NCBI GenBank assembly: GCA_009746045.1
Contig: RPFO01000082.1
Location: 389,093 to 453,092, forward strand
Direction of reading: 5' to 3'
DNA from: Mesostigma viride
Lineage: Eukaryota; Streptophyta; Mesostigmatophyceae; Mesostigmatales; Mesostigmataceae
Length of the DNA: 64,000 nt
The stretch's first letter is position 1. The number at the start of each line of letters is the position of its first letter. Of the stretch, positions 43,270-53,097 are shown one piece after another. The notes beneath the pieces are model-generated. The model saw only the letters and a list, made by a program, of their open reading frames with translations, was not told the DNA's origin and searched no databases. The translations under genes were made by a program, and so were the position numbers.

Positions 43270-43830
43270 CAGGGATATGGAACGGTGTCTCATGGATATT
43301 TTGGCTTCCAGGCGGTCTGTTTCCTTTGTCTTCACGTCAGGAGCGGATGGGGGGGGGGCAGTGTGCTTACCGGGCGGTTCCATAACAACATGTTCCGCCA
43401 TGCACATATGCCACCGTCTTTTTCGATCGGTTTTGTTTTATTTCGATTTGGGACGCTTTGGAACGTGGTTGCATGCACTACTATGCTTCGAGGCCGTCTG
43501 TTTGCGTTGTGTTTCCGTCAGCAGCGGGAAAGGAGGCCCAGTTTGCTCAGCCATCACATTCGTTGCTTCACTTCCCGGATGGCAGGTATGCCTCCCGCTC
43601 TTTGTTGCTGTATTTCGATGGCGGATGTTTTCGAACGCCTTGCGATTCTTTTGCCTGCACCCACGCAGTATTTTCCCATTGTGGTTCGCTCAGCCACGGG
43701 AAGGGAGGCACCGTTGTCTTACCGAGCCTCTCCGGTGCGTCATTCCCTGTCGTGCAGGTGTGCCTTCGTTCTTCTAACTGCCGGGTCTATTGTATTTCGA
43801 CTTGGAGTGTCATGAAATGTCCCTCAACTG
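43270..43830. repeat. Degenerate ~185-bp tandem repeats inside the CACTA-like element
   Basis: Three related blocks share phrases such as GCGGTCTGTTT, GTCAGCAGCGGGAAAGGAGG and TATTTCGA. They give overlapping open frames that are not supported as genes. Confidence 0.6.
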
Positions 43831-44069
43831 TTTTGTTGGCAGATTTTCGCTATTGCAGGTACCGCTTCTCCATGTGTTACACCATTGGGACATGGCTGCA
43901 ACTACCCCAGGCACCTGCCGCCCACCTTACTTAGGCCAACTCATCCCCGTTCCTGTTTGCTGCCAATGCGTGGGCTGTGGTTGTGAAAGCAGGTATGCAT
44001 GCCACCTGCGGCATGGCCTGGACACGAGGTGGTATCCTGAGCGTCAAGCCCTGAGGTAAAAGGCCGGGG

Positions 44070-44478
44070 ATATAAAAGCGAGCATGCTCCCTTAGTGTGC
44101 GGCCCTAGCATGCTTCCTTAGTGTGCGGCCCTAGCATGCTTCCTTAGTGTGCACCGCTAGCATGCTTCCTTAGTGTGCAGCCCTAGCATGCTCCCTTAGT
44201 GTGCAGTCCTAGCATGCTTCCTTAGTGTGCAGCCCTAGCATGCTCCCTTTGTGTGCATCGCTAGCATGCTCCCTTAGTGTGCGGCCCTAGCATGCTCCCT
44301 TAGTGTGCAGCCCTAGCATGCTTCCTTAGTGTGCATCGCTAGCATGCTCCCTTAGTGTGAAGCCCTTATATCATGCTCCCTTAGTGTGCATCGCTAGCAT
44401 GCTCACTTAGTGTGCGGCCCTAGCATGCTTCTTTAGTGTGCAGCCCTAGCATCCTTCCTTAGTGTGCATCGCTAGTTT
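44070..44478. repeat. ~26-bp minisatellite inside the CACTA-like element
   Basis: Roughly 15 units of CTAGCATGCTTCCTTAGTGT plus GCAGCC or GCATCG. Confidence 0.92.
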
Positions 44479-45173
44479 CAGGTTTTTGTTTTTGTTTTGT
44501 TTTTTGATATTTAGGGAAGTTTCCAGCACGTCCTTTTAATTTAACTTAACTTAGTCCTTAGTATGATTCCCAAGTGCTCATGCATTCTTAGGTTGTGTGC
44601 ATCCCAATTAGGAACTAACCAAGTTTCCATCTCATGCTTTTGTGTGCTTGATTTTTTGTTACTTGCTGCAGGTGCTAAGGTTGTTATGACGGGGCTAGCT
44701 TGCAAGCTAGTCAATTGACTACGACAAGCAATGGTCGCTTGACATAATGAAGACCTCATGATGAAGACAATATTTGAATTCTATTTTTTCAATAAAAAAA
44801 ACTCTTGGTTGTTCATGTGCATGTGTGGAAATTTTCAAGTACATTTGAACAAGCATGTATGAATTACCCAAAGGAAGGATGAGGCAAATGTAGGGTAGCA
44901 TAGGGTAATCTAATGTTCACCTAAAATATTACCCTTTAAAAACTGAGGTAATTATGGGGTAAAATGGGGTGAACATGTACCACACAAGTAACTACCCCAC
45001 TATTACCTTGGGTAATAGTGGGGTAATAGTGGGGTAATAAAATTACCCTAAAAATTAGCGGCAAATTACCCTGGTAAAAGTGGGGTAAATGTGGGGTAAT
45101 TTCATACTGATTTCTTACTGAAATTACCCCACATTTACCCCACTATTACCCCAAGTTGGAGCCCAGAGTGGAG

Positions 45174-46961
45174 TGCGTTCGCCAATTCATCCTTATTAAG
45201 TTTCAGGAAAAGCCCGACTTGGATGGCGAATGTAAGGGGGGGGCTGATATGGAGTACAAGGCCTCTCGCTTATTTGAAGAGGTGTTCGGCTTACGACTAC
45301 TTGGGCGGATGCCAAGGAACAAGGATGTCGTCGATCGATTCCTTGCATTTTGGGAGAAGGCCGTCATCATCACGCGCAATGTCGCCTACCTCTTAAAGTC
45401 CGAAGGTCTTGCCAATCACCTAAGGATTCCGAGAAAGGATCTGATGGATAGCAAAATCGATCTAGTGGATCTCCTCGACAAAACCGCTCCGAACTTCAGC
45501 ATGAAGGGTTCGCACGGCCTTCTGGACAAGGACTTGTATCTCCACTATCAAAAAAAGATGGAAGGAGGGGAAGGGAAGAAGGAGGCGGTGGTTGAGGCGA
45601 AGGAGAAAGTTGCAGGGAAAGGGGGGGAGAAGGTGGAAGAGAAAAGTGCTGAGCCGATTGAGTATAACTGGCGCAGCATTTCCTGGGATAAGATGACCGT
45701 CTGGTATTCTTCTCATAGTCTCCCTAAAGGCGGCCCTGACAGGAAGAAGGCATTTGTGAGGAGGGTGGCGGCGGAGGTGGCGGTGGGCGACGGTGAGGGC
45801 TTCCCATCCACTTTCGCGAGGCAAGACGATGGCCTGACGCCACTACCGTGCTGTAGAATCCTGAATTTGGATGGTGAGTTCGGCCGCAAGTGGACGTCCT
45901 TCAAGGACTTCTGGTGGGGTGACCATGACCTCTTTATGGTTCCTCCAAAAAAGACAACTGTCGAACGAGCTTCCGGTTACCACAGGAAGCTTATCGAGCT
46001 AGCGACGCAGTTTTTCGAGGAGTTGCGTCCCATCGTGGTCGTTTTTGGCGGAAAGAAGTCATTGGATGGCTTCGAAGACTTACTGGTTCGGATGGGGAAG
46101 ATGCCTGACGTCTCGTGGACGTCATTGGCGAAGAAGAGGAAGGCTGAGGATGACGCGGAAGGAGATTCGGATGGGGACGAGGGAGGCGAGGGACAGGGAA
46201 AGGAAGGAGGGTCGACTCGCAGAGCGACGTCTACGGGGGGAGAGAAGTCGTCACCGCAGAAGACGTCTAAGGGGGGAGAGAAGTCGTCACCGCAGAAGAC
46301 GTCTAAGGGGGGAGAGAAGTCGTCACCGCAGAAGACGCGGGACAAAGGGAAGGGTGGGCAGCGGCCGTCTGTCCAGCCGCAGCCGGAGTCACACCCTTCC
46401 AAAAAGCTTCGAAAGGCAGTTGTTCAAATCTCGGACGACGAAGATGAAGCTGAGCCTGGCGCTTCTGCCCGGCCTGTCGCTCCTTCCGCGCCTACGCGCG
46501 TTTCAAAGTATCCCAAGAAAGAGCTTCGAAGGCAGCCAGTCGAGTCATCATCATCCTCCTCCGAGGAGGAGGAGGAGGAGGGGGAGGAGGGGGAGGAGGG
46601 GGAGGAGGGGGAGGAGGGGACGAGAGTGATGAGGAGGAGGAGGAGGAGGAGGGGGAGGAGGGGGAGGAGGGGGAGGAGGGGGAGGAGGGGGACGAGAGTG
46701 ATGATGAGGAGGAGGAGGAGGAGGGGGAGGAGGAGGAGGAGGGGGATGACGACGAGGACGACGAGGAGGGGGATGACGACGAGGAGGAGGAAGATGGAGG
46801 GAGGCGAAGGGGTGATGGAAGGGCAAGGGGTGGAGGGGCAGGAGGGTCAACTCGCAGAGCGACGTCTGAGGGGAGGAAGAAGCCTGCCGCGCCCTCCAAG
46901 GCTTCCGGCTCGTCTCGACCCAAGACAGCTGCTACTCGAGCTCAGAAAGGAATAACAAAGG
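45174..46961 (+). CDS. Gene A copy 3 exon 8 part 2, after CACTA insertion
   Basis: Resumes CVRQFILIKFQEKPD, then KAVIITRNVAYLLK, LRIPRKDLMDSKIDL, a segment ending RPIVVVFGGKKSLDGFEDLL, three copies of GGEKSSPQKTSK, a hydrophobic-acidic AVVQISDDEDE motif, YPKKELRRQP and a long Glu/Gly acidic run. The frame slips in that run (~46,618, one G short). Two second-type palindromes are in the coding sequence (46,210-46,230 and 46,844-46,865), each encoding GGSTRRATS. Confidence 0.78.
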
Positions 46962-47077
46962 GTGAGGAAATCGCTGTTTTGGTCGTGGCATGTATCCTGA
47001 ATTTTTTTTTTTATTCGTTTGCAATCTATCTACGTTGACTTTAGCCCGTCGTTGATGTGCCGATTGGTTACGCGCAG

Positions 47078-47607
47078 GTAATGAAGTGGTGCGGGCGAAC
47101 GCTGCGGTGGGCTTCGGTCCTGCAGCTAAACTTGCTGCTCAGTCTGAAGGGGTGGAAGCGAATGCGCAGAGCCAAGAGCCTTATGAGAAGCCTACGCTGT
47201 GGATGAGACTTATGGACGGGGAACAGAAACACGGAGCACCGGAGTGCTTCTGGATTGATGGGTGGGCCGAGAACACCATGAGAAGGGCCAATGCGAGTAG
47301 GGAAAAGCAAAAGTATACCAAGTTACAGGAGGTGAAGTTGTACGGGCAGGTAGGTGGATACGATCGGAAATGGAGGGACGTTTGCATGAAGTTTTTTCCA
47401 GAAGAGACAGAGGGCGGAAAGTTGCATAGGGGCAAGTTCTGGATGCCTTTGGACTATGTGAAGAGGGTGGTGACTCTGATGGACGGAAAGAGTTGGAATG
47501 ATGTGGCAAAGTGGGCACCTGCGATGTCCATCGATCCAAAGAGGAAGAAGTCCAAAACAGACCAGCAGAAATTGGAAGCAGAAGCAAGGAGCAAGAATAA
47601 GAAGTGA
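47078..47607 (+). CDS. Gene A copy 3 last exon
   Basis: Phase-1 junction as in copies 1 and 2. GNEVVRANAAVGFGPAAK, then MRLMDGEQKHGAPECFW, YGQVGGYDRKWRDVCMKFF and FWMPLDYVKRVVTLMDGKSW, basic tail, TGA at 47,605. The best conserved domain between the two lineages. Confidence 0.85.
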
Positions 47608-47900
47608 CGTTCGAAGACTTTATTTTATGTTGGACGAGTCTAAATAGTAAATTCAGTCGACTCCGTCTCAAGTGCGACGAATGTATCCATGATATTCTTC
47701 AATGAAACAATGCAATTTCACGCTATTGTAAAGTTTTTATGTCACACGAGACTTACAATGAGATAAATACCCACAAATTGTAATATTTACGTGAAATTTA
47801 TACGTTCGCAAGCCAAAATTCAAGATTTTTGCCTCAAAATTGAAGGAAAAGTGTCACACACTTGGCTTGGACCGCGGAACATTCGAAGTGGGCCCGGCCT
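47608..47900. other. Gene A copy 3 3' region and possible terminus of element Y
   Basis: AT-rich 3' flank followed by CATTCGAAGTGGGCCC near 47,888-47,903, faintly like the CATTCCGCGTGGGACCACCC terminus of X. LINE-related sequence begins right after. The assignment of this as the Y terminus is tentative. Confidence 0.35.
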
Positions 47901-48400
47901 TGCATGTACGCCTACTACAGGCCTGCACTATACCAGCTGATGCCGCATGAGCATTATGTAGTCATGTACATGTGTGCCTATGATGTGCCACACACCATTG
48001 AAATGCTCGGCCTAGCTTTATTTAGTTAGTTATGCCGTGCCCACGCAGAGAGCTACTCTCTGCTGAGACGCCATGCCCTAGCTTCTGCATAGCCATGCTG
48101 ATCCGATTTGTAATTGGCGGGCTCCACCCCATGACGGGCCCCCTTTGTGCTCTGATATAGATCACGGTGGTGCAGGTGCACTTGGTGCATCTAGAGCAGG
48201 TGTAGTTTACATCCTACCCTTGCAGGAAGTATAGCCCAGAATGTATTAAAGGCCATACATATGCCCCTTCTCAGGGCTATGTGCCACATGTACTCCCAAC
48301 GGAGTCATGTTCCATTCAATTGATTCCCCAACTTTATGAAGTGAGATGGCTATACAAAGGCTAGGGCATGGCTTCTCAGCAGAGGGTGACGGAATGCTAC
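47900..48400 (+). mobile_element. LINE 3'-end-like fragment
   Basis: Shares long stretches with 61,070-61,435 and 63,020-63,420 (TACTACAGGC, ATGTACATGTGTGCCTATGAT, CCCTTGCAGGAAGTA, CTCCCAACGGAG). This is the 3' UTR family of the ORF1-bearing elements at the right end of the window. Confidence 0.7.
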
Positions 48401-48598
48401 ATTATTATACCAGAATGCTCATAACTTTTGACTCCGGTCATGAAATTACACCGGGTTGGTTGCAATAGAGTCGCCGTCTTCTCAAGACAAACACGCTGAT
48501 ACTACTATAATTTTTGGCAGCCATCGTCCAAGATTTCGTAAGCTATCAAAAAACTCGGCACAGGCAGAGTTCGTCTTTTTCCGGATTATTACAAGCCA

Positions 48599-49300
48599 TG
48601 GCGGAATCACAGCCAGCCGCCCCCCCCCCCGCCCGCAGATGGGGAGGATTCAACGCCTAACACCATCTCGCTACTAGCAGATGCGGAAAACATAGCGACG
48701 CAGTCACAGGCCGACGCGGCGGCCATTCACGTCGGGCCCCGTCCAAGCGACATTGCGCCGGACCCGCGGACGAGATGGATAGCCAGGTCCCTCCGCCATC
48801 GGCTTCACTTCCCAGCGGGGAAATCCGCGAGGTCTCCCCCATTGTTGATGATGCTATTGACGACCGTCGCTGCCTTTAACAGCGTCTTACATGCCCACGC
48901 AGGTCAACTGTATCAGAGCACGAGTTCTTTTCGCTTACCGCCGAGCAGGCGCAGGACTATCCCGGTGCGCCGGCTACATGGCCGCCCATTTGGCATCGAG
49001 CTCTTCGCTCCCGGCAGGCCAGGCACTGCACCATCTCAGTGGAAGACATTGCAGAAATGGAAGACTGAGCCACAGCTTCGACTTTCTGTATTCTTGAGCC
49101 ACGCGCAGGACCCCAGCCTCCGCCCCGCCAGCCTCCGGGCACTCATTGCCACCTACCAAGACGCCGAGCAATTAATTAGTCGACGGAGGCCATGGCCCCG
49201 CCCAGCTCGGCCGACCTGTCGTCTACTCTGCGCCAGATCGAACACCTCCGACCGAGCTACGCGCCAGCATGGCTGAGGTGAAGGCAGCTCTGGCCACCTT
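48599..49300 (+). pseudogene. Degenerate retroelement ORF1-like sequence
   Basis: ATG at 48,599 starts MAESQPAAPPP and then, after a shift in a C-run, continues ...NTISLLADAENIATQSQADAAAIHV. Further pieces appear in other frames. The Ala/Pro-rich start resembles the other ORF1 proteins here, but several frameshifts prevent a firm call. Confidence 0.35.
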
Positions 49301-49687
49301 GCCCATGCAGCCGGCCGTCCAATATCGCCTCCCAGCTATGCAACCATGGTGAAGCAGGCTGACATTGCTAACATGATGGGGCGGACGCTGCACGGAGGCT
49401 GGCAGCGGCCCACAAGACCGCAATCGAAGACGACCAACCGGATCACGCAGTATTGTGGTACGTTTCTTCGAGGTCGCGGGTCCCCAAGAAACGGACCTAG
49501 CTCATCATCACTTGCACAACGCCTGCCTGCACCGAAACCTCATCGTGGGTCTGCACTTCATTTGGGCAACGACCGCATCCGCATTGAGTCGGCAGCATGG
49601 ACGGCTCGCCCAGGTCCTTTGAGTGCCAGAAGGTGTACTTCAAGAGCGAACGGAGCCTATACCCCAGGTCAGGCCGAGGCGGCCGGT

Positions 49688-51006
49688 CAGTGTACAGCCA
49701 TACGCAATACGCAGCCATACGGGGCCCTTGTGTATGGTGTATAATACGCCATACGGGGTATAATACGCAAACCATACGGGGACTCTTGAAAATGCTGTTT
49801 TTTGCATGGTTCAGGGGGTTCTTCAACATTCTGACCAATCAGGCATGTTTTTTTTGTGTTCTTGCAACACCACTTGCCTTTATTTAACACATCATCACAT
49901 AATATTGCCGTTGCCGTCGCTGCATGCCTACAAATACAAGCATTGTACATCTGTTGTTATTAATAATGTCTGTAAATAGCACACGGTCAGTCGGCCAACT
50001 TGCCAAAAGTAATAAGACATTGTGCCAGAAACAGACATCTTGCCTACTCGTGGTAGGCCACCATGCAATATTGATCTACATGAAGCAAGAATCCATACGG
50101 GCTGCCAACAATGTGGCTAGCGTGCAGGATACCATGCATGCCAGCAACCCGACCCAGCTTCCCTAAACCATTAACACATATGGTACGGTGGCTGGCTAGC
50201 AGCAGCCTGCATGGCTAAATAAGGCATTTATGTGCATCGCGAGTCACACCAAATACCCCGCAGCCTGCGACGTAATGCCTCCGGCGGCCTCTTGCACTCG
50301 CTCACTCTTGCCTCCTTCGCGTACGTAGCGCCCATGATATGGCGGGTGCTAGCCTTGCTCGGGTGGTAGAACCCGAGAATTCTGCATCCAAAAGTGTGCA
50401 CGTCACTTAGCTTGTAGTTACCTGTCGGCTGCCCTTTCTTGTTGAGAGTCTGTTCTTTCACGATGTGTGTCCAGACAGTCTCGAATACGGCCTGCATCTC
50501 GTCGGCCCAGTCATCATCGTGTTCCATAGACCCACACCATCACCGTCGCTAGCCATGGTGCCTGGATGTCAATTGTGCTACGATTAAATGTTAGGTGCCA
50601 GATGCGCGCCCTTGTTGGCAGACAACATAACTTCGTCACCTAATTTCCTCGTCCTTCGTCTCCTAGACCCTAGTCCGACACGCAGCAATCTGCAGCAATG
50701 CACGTACAGTCGTACATGCACGGCCAGCTTGGCACCTGCATGTCGTTTATTTGTCGCGGAGTTCCAGGTCGCCTAGATACAGTCTAGTTCCGGCTCCACG
50801 TGCCGTCCAAAATGATGCCAGAAGCTACTTCGTACGCAAAAATACGCAAAAAATACGCAAAAAATACGCAAAAAAATACGCAATACGCAAAAAATACGCA
50901 AACCATACGCAGTGCGTATTTTTTTTCCCATACCCATACGGAAATCTTGCGTATGGCGTATAATACGCGCCATACGGCGTATTATACGCCGTATGGCTGT
51001 TCACTG
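49688..51006. mobile_element. hAT-like non-autonomous transposon (1,319 bp)
   Basis: Flanked by a perfect 8-bp duplication CGGCCGGT (49,680-49,687 and 51,007-51,014). Ends CAGTGTACAGCCATACG and CAGTGAACAGCCATACG are inverted. Both subterminal zones are rich in CATACG/CGTATG and ATACGCAAAA motifs. An 8-bp target plus CAGTG ends fit the hAT superfamily. A 99-codon minus-strand frame (50,527-50,228) starting MEHDDDWADEMQAVFETVW is the only sizeable frame. Confidence 0.9.
50228..50527 (-). CDS. Small frame inside the hAT-like element, unknown
   Basis: 99 codons with a good ATG context and ordinary composition (VFETVWTHIVKEQ, KLSDVHTFGCRILGFYHPSK). It could be a remnant of an element- or host-derived gene. 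No family recognised and no splice partners seen. Confidence 0.3.
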   Translation of the reverse strand: MEHDDDWADEMQAVFETVWTHIVKEQTLNKKGQPTGNYKLSDVHTFGCRILGFYHPSKASTRHIMGATYAKEARVSECKRPPEALRRRLRGIWCDSRCT

Positions 51007-51985
51007 CGGCCGGTGTCCACATCATCGGCGGTGTCGGGGATCATCGAGCATGCTCCCAAGCATTTTGAAGCGATCACGGAACGGGACCCCCTCCGAGTCT
51101 AGCGCAGCCGGGGCTTCGGCGGGGAACTGGTAGCCCCAATCACCATCGCCTCAGTTTTGACACTAATATCTCGATCCCCATCACCCGCACCTCCAAGCCC
51201 AGACAGTCCAGCCAGGTCTGAATGTGCCAACTTGCTCGGGCGCCCGATGAGGGCGGTATCATCCGCATAAATCAGGTCGGACTGACGCGGTAGCCACTGA
51301 GGGCCACCGCCGCCATAGTTCGCGATCGTTAAGAATGTCTGGACAAGCCGGGCTCGAACAGTAAGGCGTACACGTACGTAACAGTTAAGCGTGCACGTGC
51401 CTGCATGGCTCATCATGACACGTGTGATCCACGACAATAATGCAAATTTCATATGAACAGATATGCATTCATATGAACAGATATGGGGACAGGACACGAA
51501 CTCACCACACCCTGTGGTGACGGGGAATGGTGGGGTGGTGCCTTCTGCAGTCCGCACTACTGCCCGATCAGTGCGGGAAAGGGAAAAAGAAAAGAAAATG
51601 TAAATAGTAATAACAATTCGAACAAAAATAAATAAAGACAAATTAAGGAAAGGGTAATAATAACAACAAAACCAAAAACGGAATAAAGAAATAGGTGATC
51701 GCTGGGATATGAGTGAGGCACAGGCCCGATGTTGGAGTATGGGTCCGAGGAGTTCGATGTTTCAGCGCCCATGGTGCCCGGCCGGGCCGGGGTCTCCTAT
51801 CCAACAGGCTGTCTAAAGCCTCGTGCCCAGCTTGATCCAACGAAAAGGTGTAAGGTGAAAAGGGGGTAGGCAGTGAAAAAATAGACAGGGTGAACAAACA
51901 TATAACAGTGACGGGCTAATTTAAAGAGATATATAGTCACTAGGCGGCCACCTCGGCGAGAGTGAGTGACTGAGCTTCGAATAAA

Positions 51986-52560
51986 ATGTCGAACAACAAG
52001 ATTGTCAAGAAACTTACTTACGATAACGATGAGGACGGGCAGGATCGGCGGAAGCCCAAGGATAACAGGAGGCCGGCTGGCGATGCGGCTCCATCTAAAA
52101 AGAAAAAAAGGCAAAACAAAAACAACAAGGGCCAGGCTGAGGGGCCGGCTTCCACCACCCGGAAAACCGCTGCAGAACCCCCCTCCCCTGAGCACCAAGA
52201 AGGTACAGGTGGAGGATGGCGGCTCCTGCAAAGGAGTCCGCGGCTCAGAACCCTCCTTCCCTGCGGCCGCGACAGCAGACAATGCCGAAGCGGCCACGGC
52301 CAACGAGGCGATGGCGAACAACTCCACAGGCGGCGCGGGCGCATTGCTGGCCCCTGCATCCTCCTCGTCTCCGCGGCCAGGAAGGAGCGATCTGCGGAAG
52401 CGATGATAATCGCGGATGCGCAGGCACAGGGCAAGGAGCGAGGCGCGCGCCCCATAAAACACGAGGGCATGTCGAAAAAGCCGTGTCTGTCGACGTCAAA
52501 GGTGGAAAACAACCAGTCGACGTCAAATTACGTCGCGCTCATGTGCACAGACCAGCTAGG
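51986..52560 (+). pseudogene. Degenerate LINE ORF1-like sequence
   Basis: ATG 51,986 gives MSNNKIVKKLTYDNDEDGQDRRKPKD, Lys-rich, then Ala-rich segments continue in other frames (AAATADNAEAATANEAMANN; AMIIADAQAQGKERGARP). Two frameshifts. A nucleic-acid-binding ORF1 is the likely origin. Confidence 0.4.
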
Positions 52561-52935
52561 TTCGCCTGGGCGACTGCGCTTAAGGTTTCAGGCGATATGC
52601 AGAGGGCGAGGCGAGCCTGGGAGGGATCTGGGCGACGTACCATGCACCAGTGCGCAACTAGTGTCACCGCTGCCTTCCGGACCTGAGGGCGAAGCTTCAG
52701 CTAGCTGCAGCCGGAGCTGCAGACGTATTTTCAGGGCTTAGTGCAGCCGCCAGGCTGCGAACGTGCGTATATGCTCGTCATATAACATTGCGTAATAGCT
52801 TCGGAAAATCATATCGATATCAGCGTGTGTGTCTTAGAAGGACGAAGCGATTGTGATATTCACAGCCGGCTTTGGTGCCCAAACGTGAAGTTATGAGCGC
52901 CGACGTCAGCCATGGCTACCTCGTGCCTCGTGGCA
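52560..52935 (-). mobile_element. LINE 5' UTR and ORF1 start, minus strand
   Basis: Reverse complement of 52,935-52,740 matches the 5' UTR found at 58,796-58,936 and 61,440-61,598 (GAGGTAGCCATGGCTG, CTGTGAATATCACAATCG, TTCCGAAGCTATTACGCAAT), followed by a damaged ORF1 start. Confidence 0.7.
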
Positions 52936-53008
52936 GTCGCTAGTGGGATGGGACTGAATTCGGTGTTCAAGATGGGATGGGACTGAATGCGGAGTGGGAG
53001 GGAGTGAG

Positions 53009-53097
53009 TTAATTAATTAATTAATTAGGAACATAACTCCGGGTTGGGAGTATATGTAGCACATAGCCCAGAGTCATAGCCAGAGTGTATGTAGCAC
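53009..53097 (-). mobile_element. LINE 3' end fragment with (AATT)n tail, minus strand
   Basis: Reverse complement reads GGGCTATGTGCTACATATACTCCCAA..., then GGAGTTATGTTCC and AATTAATTAA, the same tail junction as at 63,430-63,495. Confidence 0.65.

Larger units (their letters stand above)
42212..45170. mobile_element. CACTA-like non-autonomous transposon (2,959 bp)
   Basis: Inserted in gene A copy 3 and flanked by the 3-bp duplication GAG (42,209-42,211, 45,171-45,173). Ends begin CACTCTGGGCTC and stay matched through AACTTGGGGTAATAGTGGGG with two differences. Subterminal zones (42,230-42,490 and 44,885-45,150) are full of GGGGTAA/TTACCCC motifs in both orientations. CACT... ends, a 3-bp target and dense subterminal motifs are the hallmarks of CACTA (CMC/EnSpm) elements. 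No transposase was found, so it is non-autonomous. Confidence 0.9.
35399..47607 (+). pseudogene. Gene A copy 3 (element Y), diverged paralogue split by a CACTA-like element
   Basis: Exons: 35,399-36,796, 36,956-37,018, 37,188-37,259, 37,397-38,459, 38,576-38,629, 38,745-38,798, 38,927-39,064, 39,199-39,707, 39,879-39,941, 40,111-41,270, 41,603-46,961 (interrupted 42,212-45,170) and 47,078-47,607. Domain order is the same as copy 2, but identity is moderate and the small linker exons differ in number and sequence. The first exon begins at acceptor TGCCGCAG with no ATG, so the true 5' exon is missing, probably separated by the insertion of X. Frame breaks: near 37,655, in exon 39,199-39,707, near 40,984, and in the acidic run near 46,618. 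Some could be homopolymer errors. Palindromes in its introns are all of the second type. Confidence 0.82.
49440..51560 (-). pseudogene. LINE reverse transcriptase fragment interrupted by a hAT-like element
   Basis: On the minus strand, pieces match the LINE ORF2 at 53-55.4 kb: AVVRTAEGTTPPFP (about 51,550), DLIYADDTALI (about 51,270; the catalytic YADD box), SVKTEAMVIGA, VPFRDRFKMLGS, then, beyond the inserted element, a stretch matching the LINE DNA after DDVDT. Internal deletion around 51,340-51,490. Non-functional. Confidence 0.7.

Noticed and set aside
43255-44059. Overlapping open frames inside the CACTA-like element as genes
   Set aside because: They come from degenerate ~185-bp repeats in different frames, with no domain or splice support.
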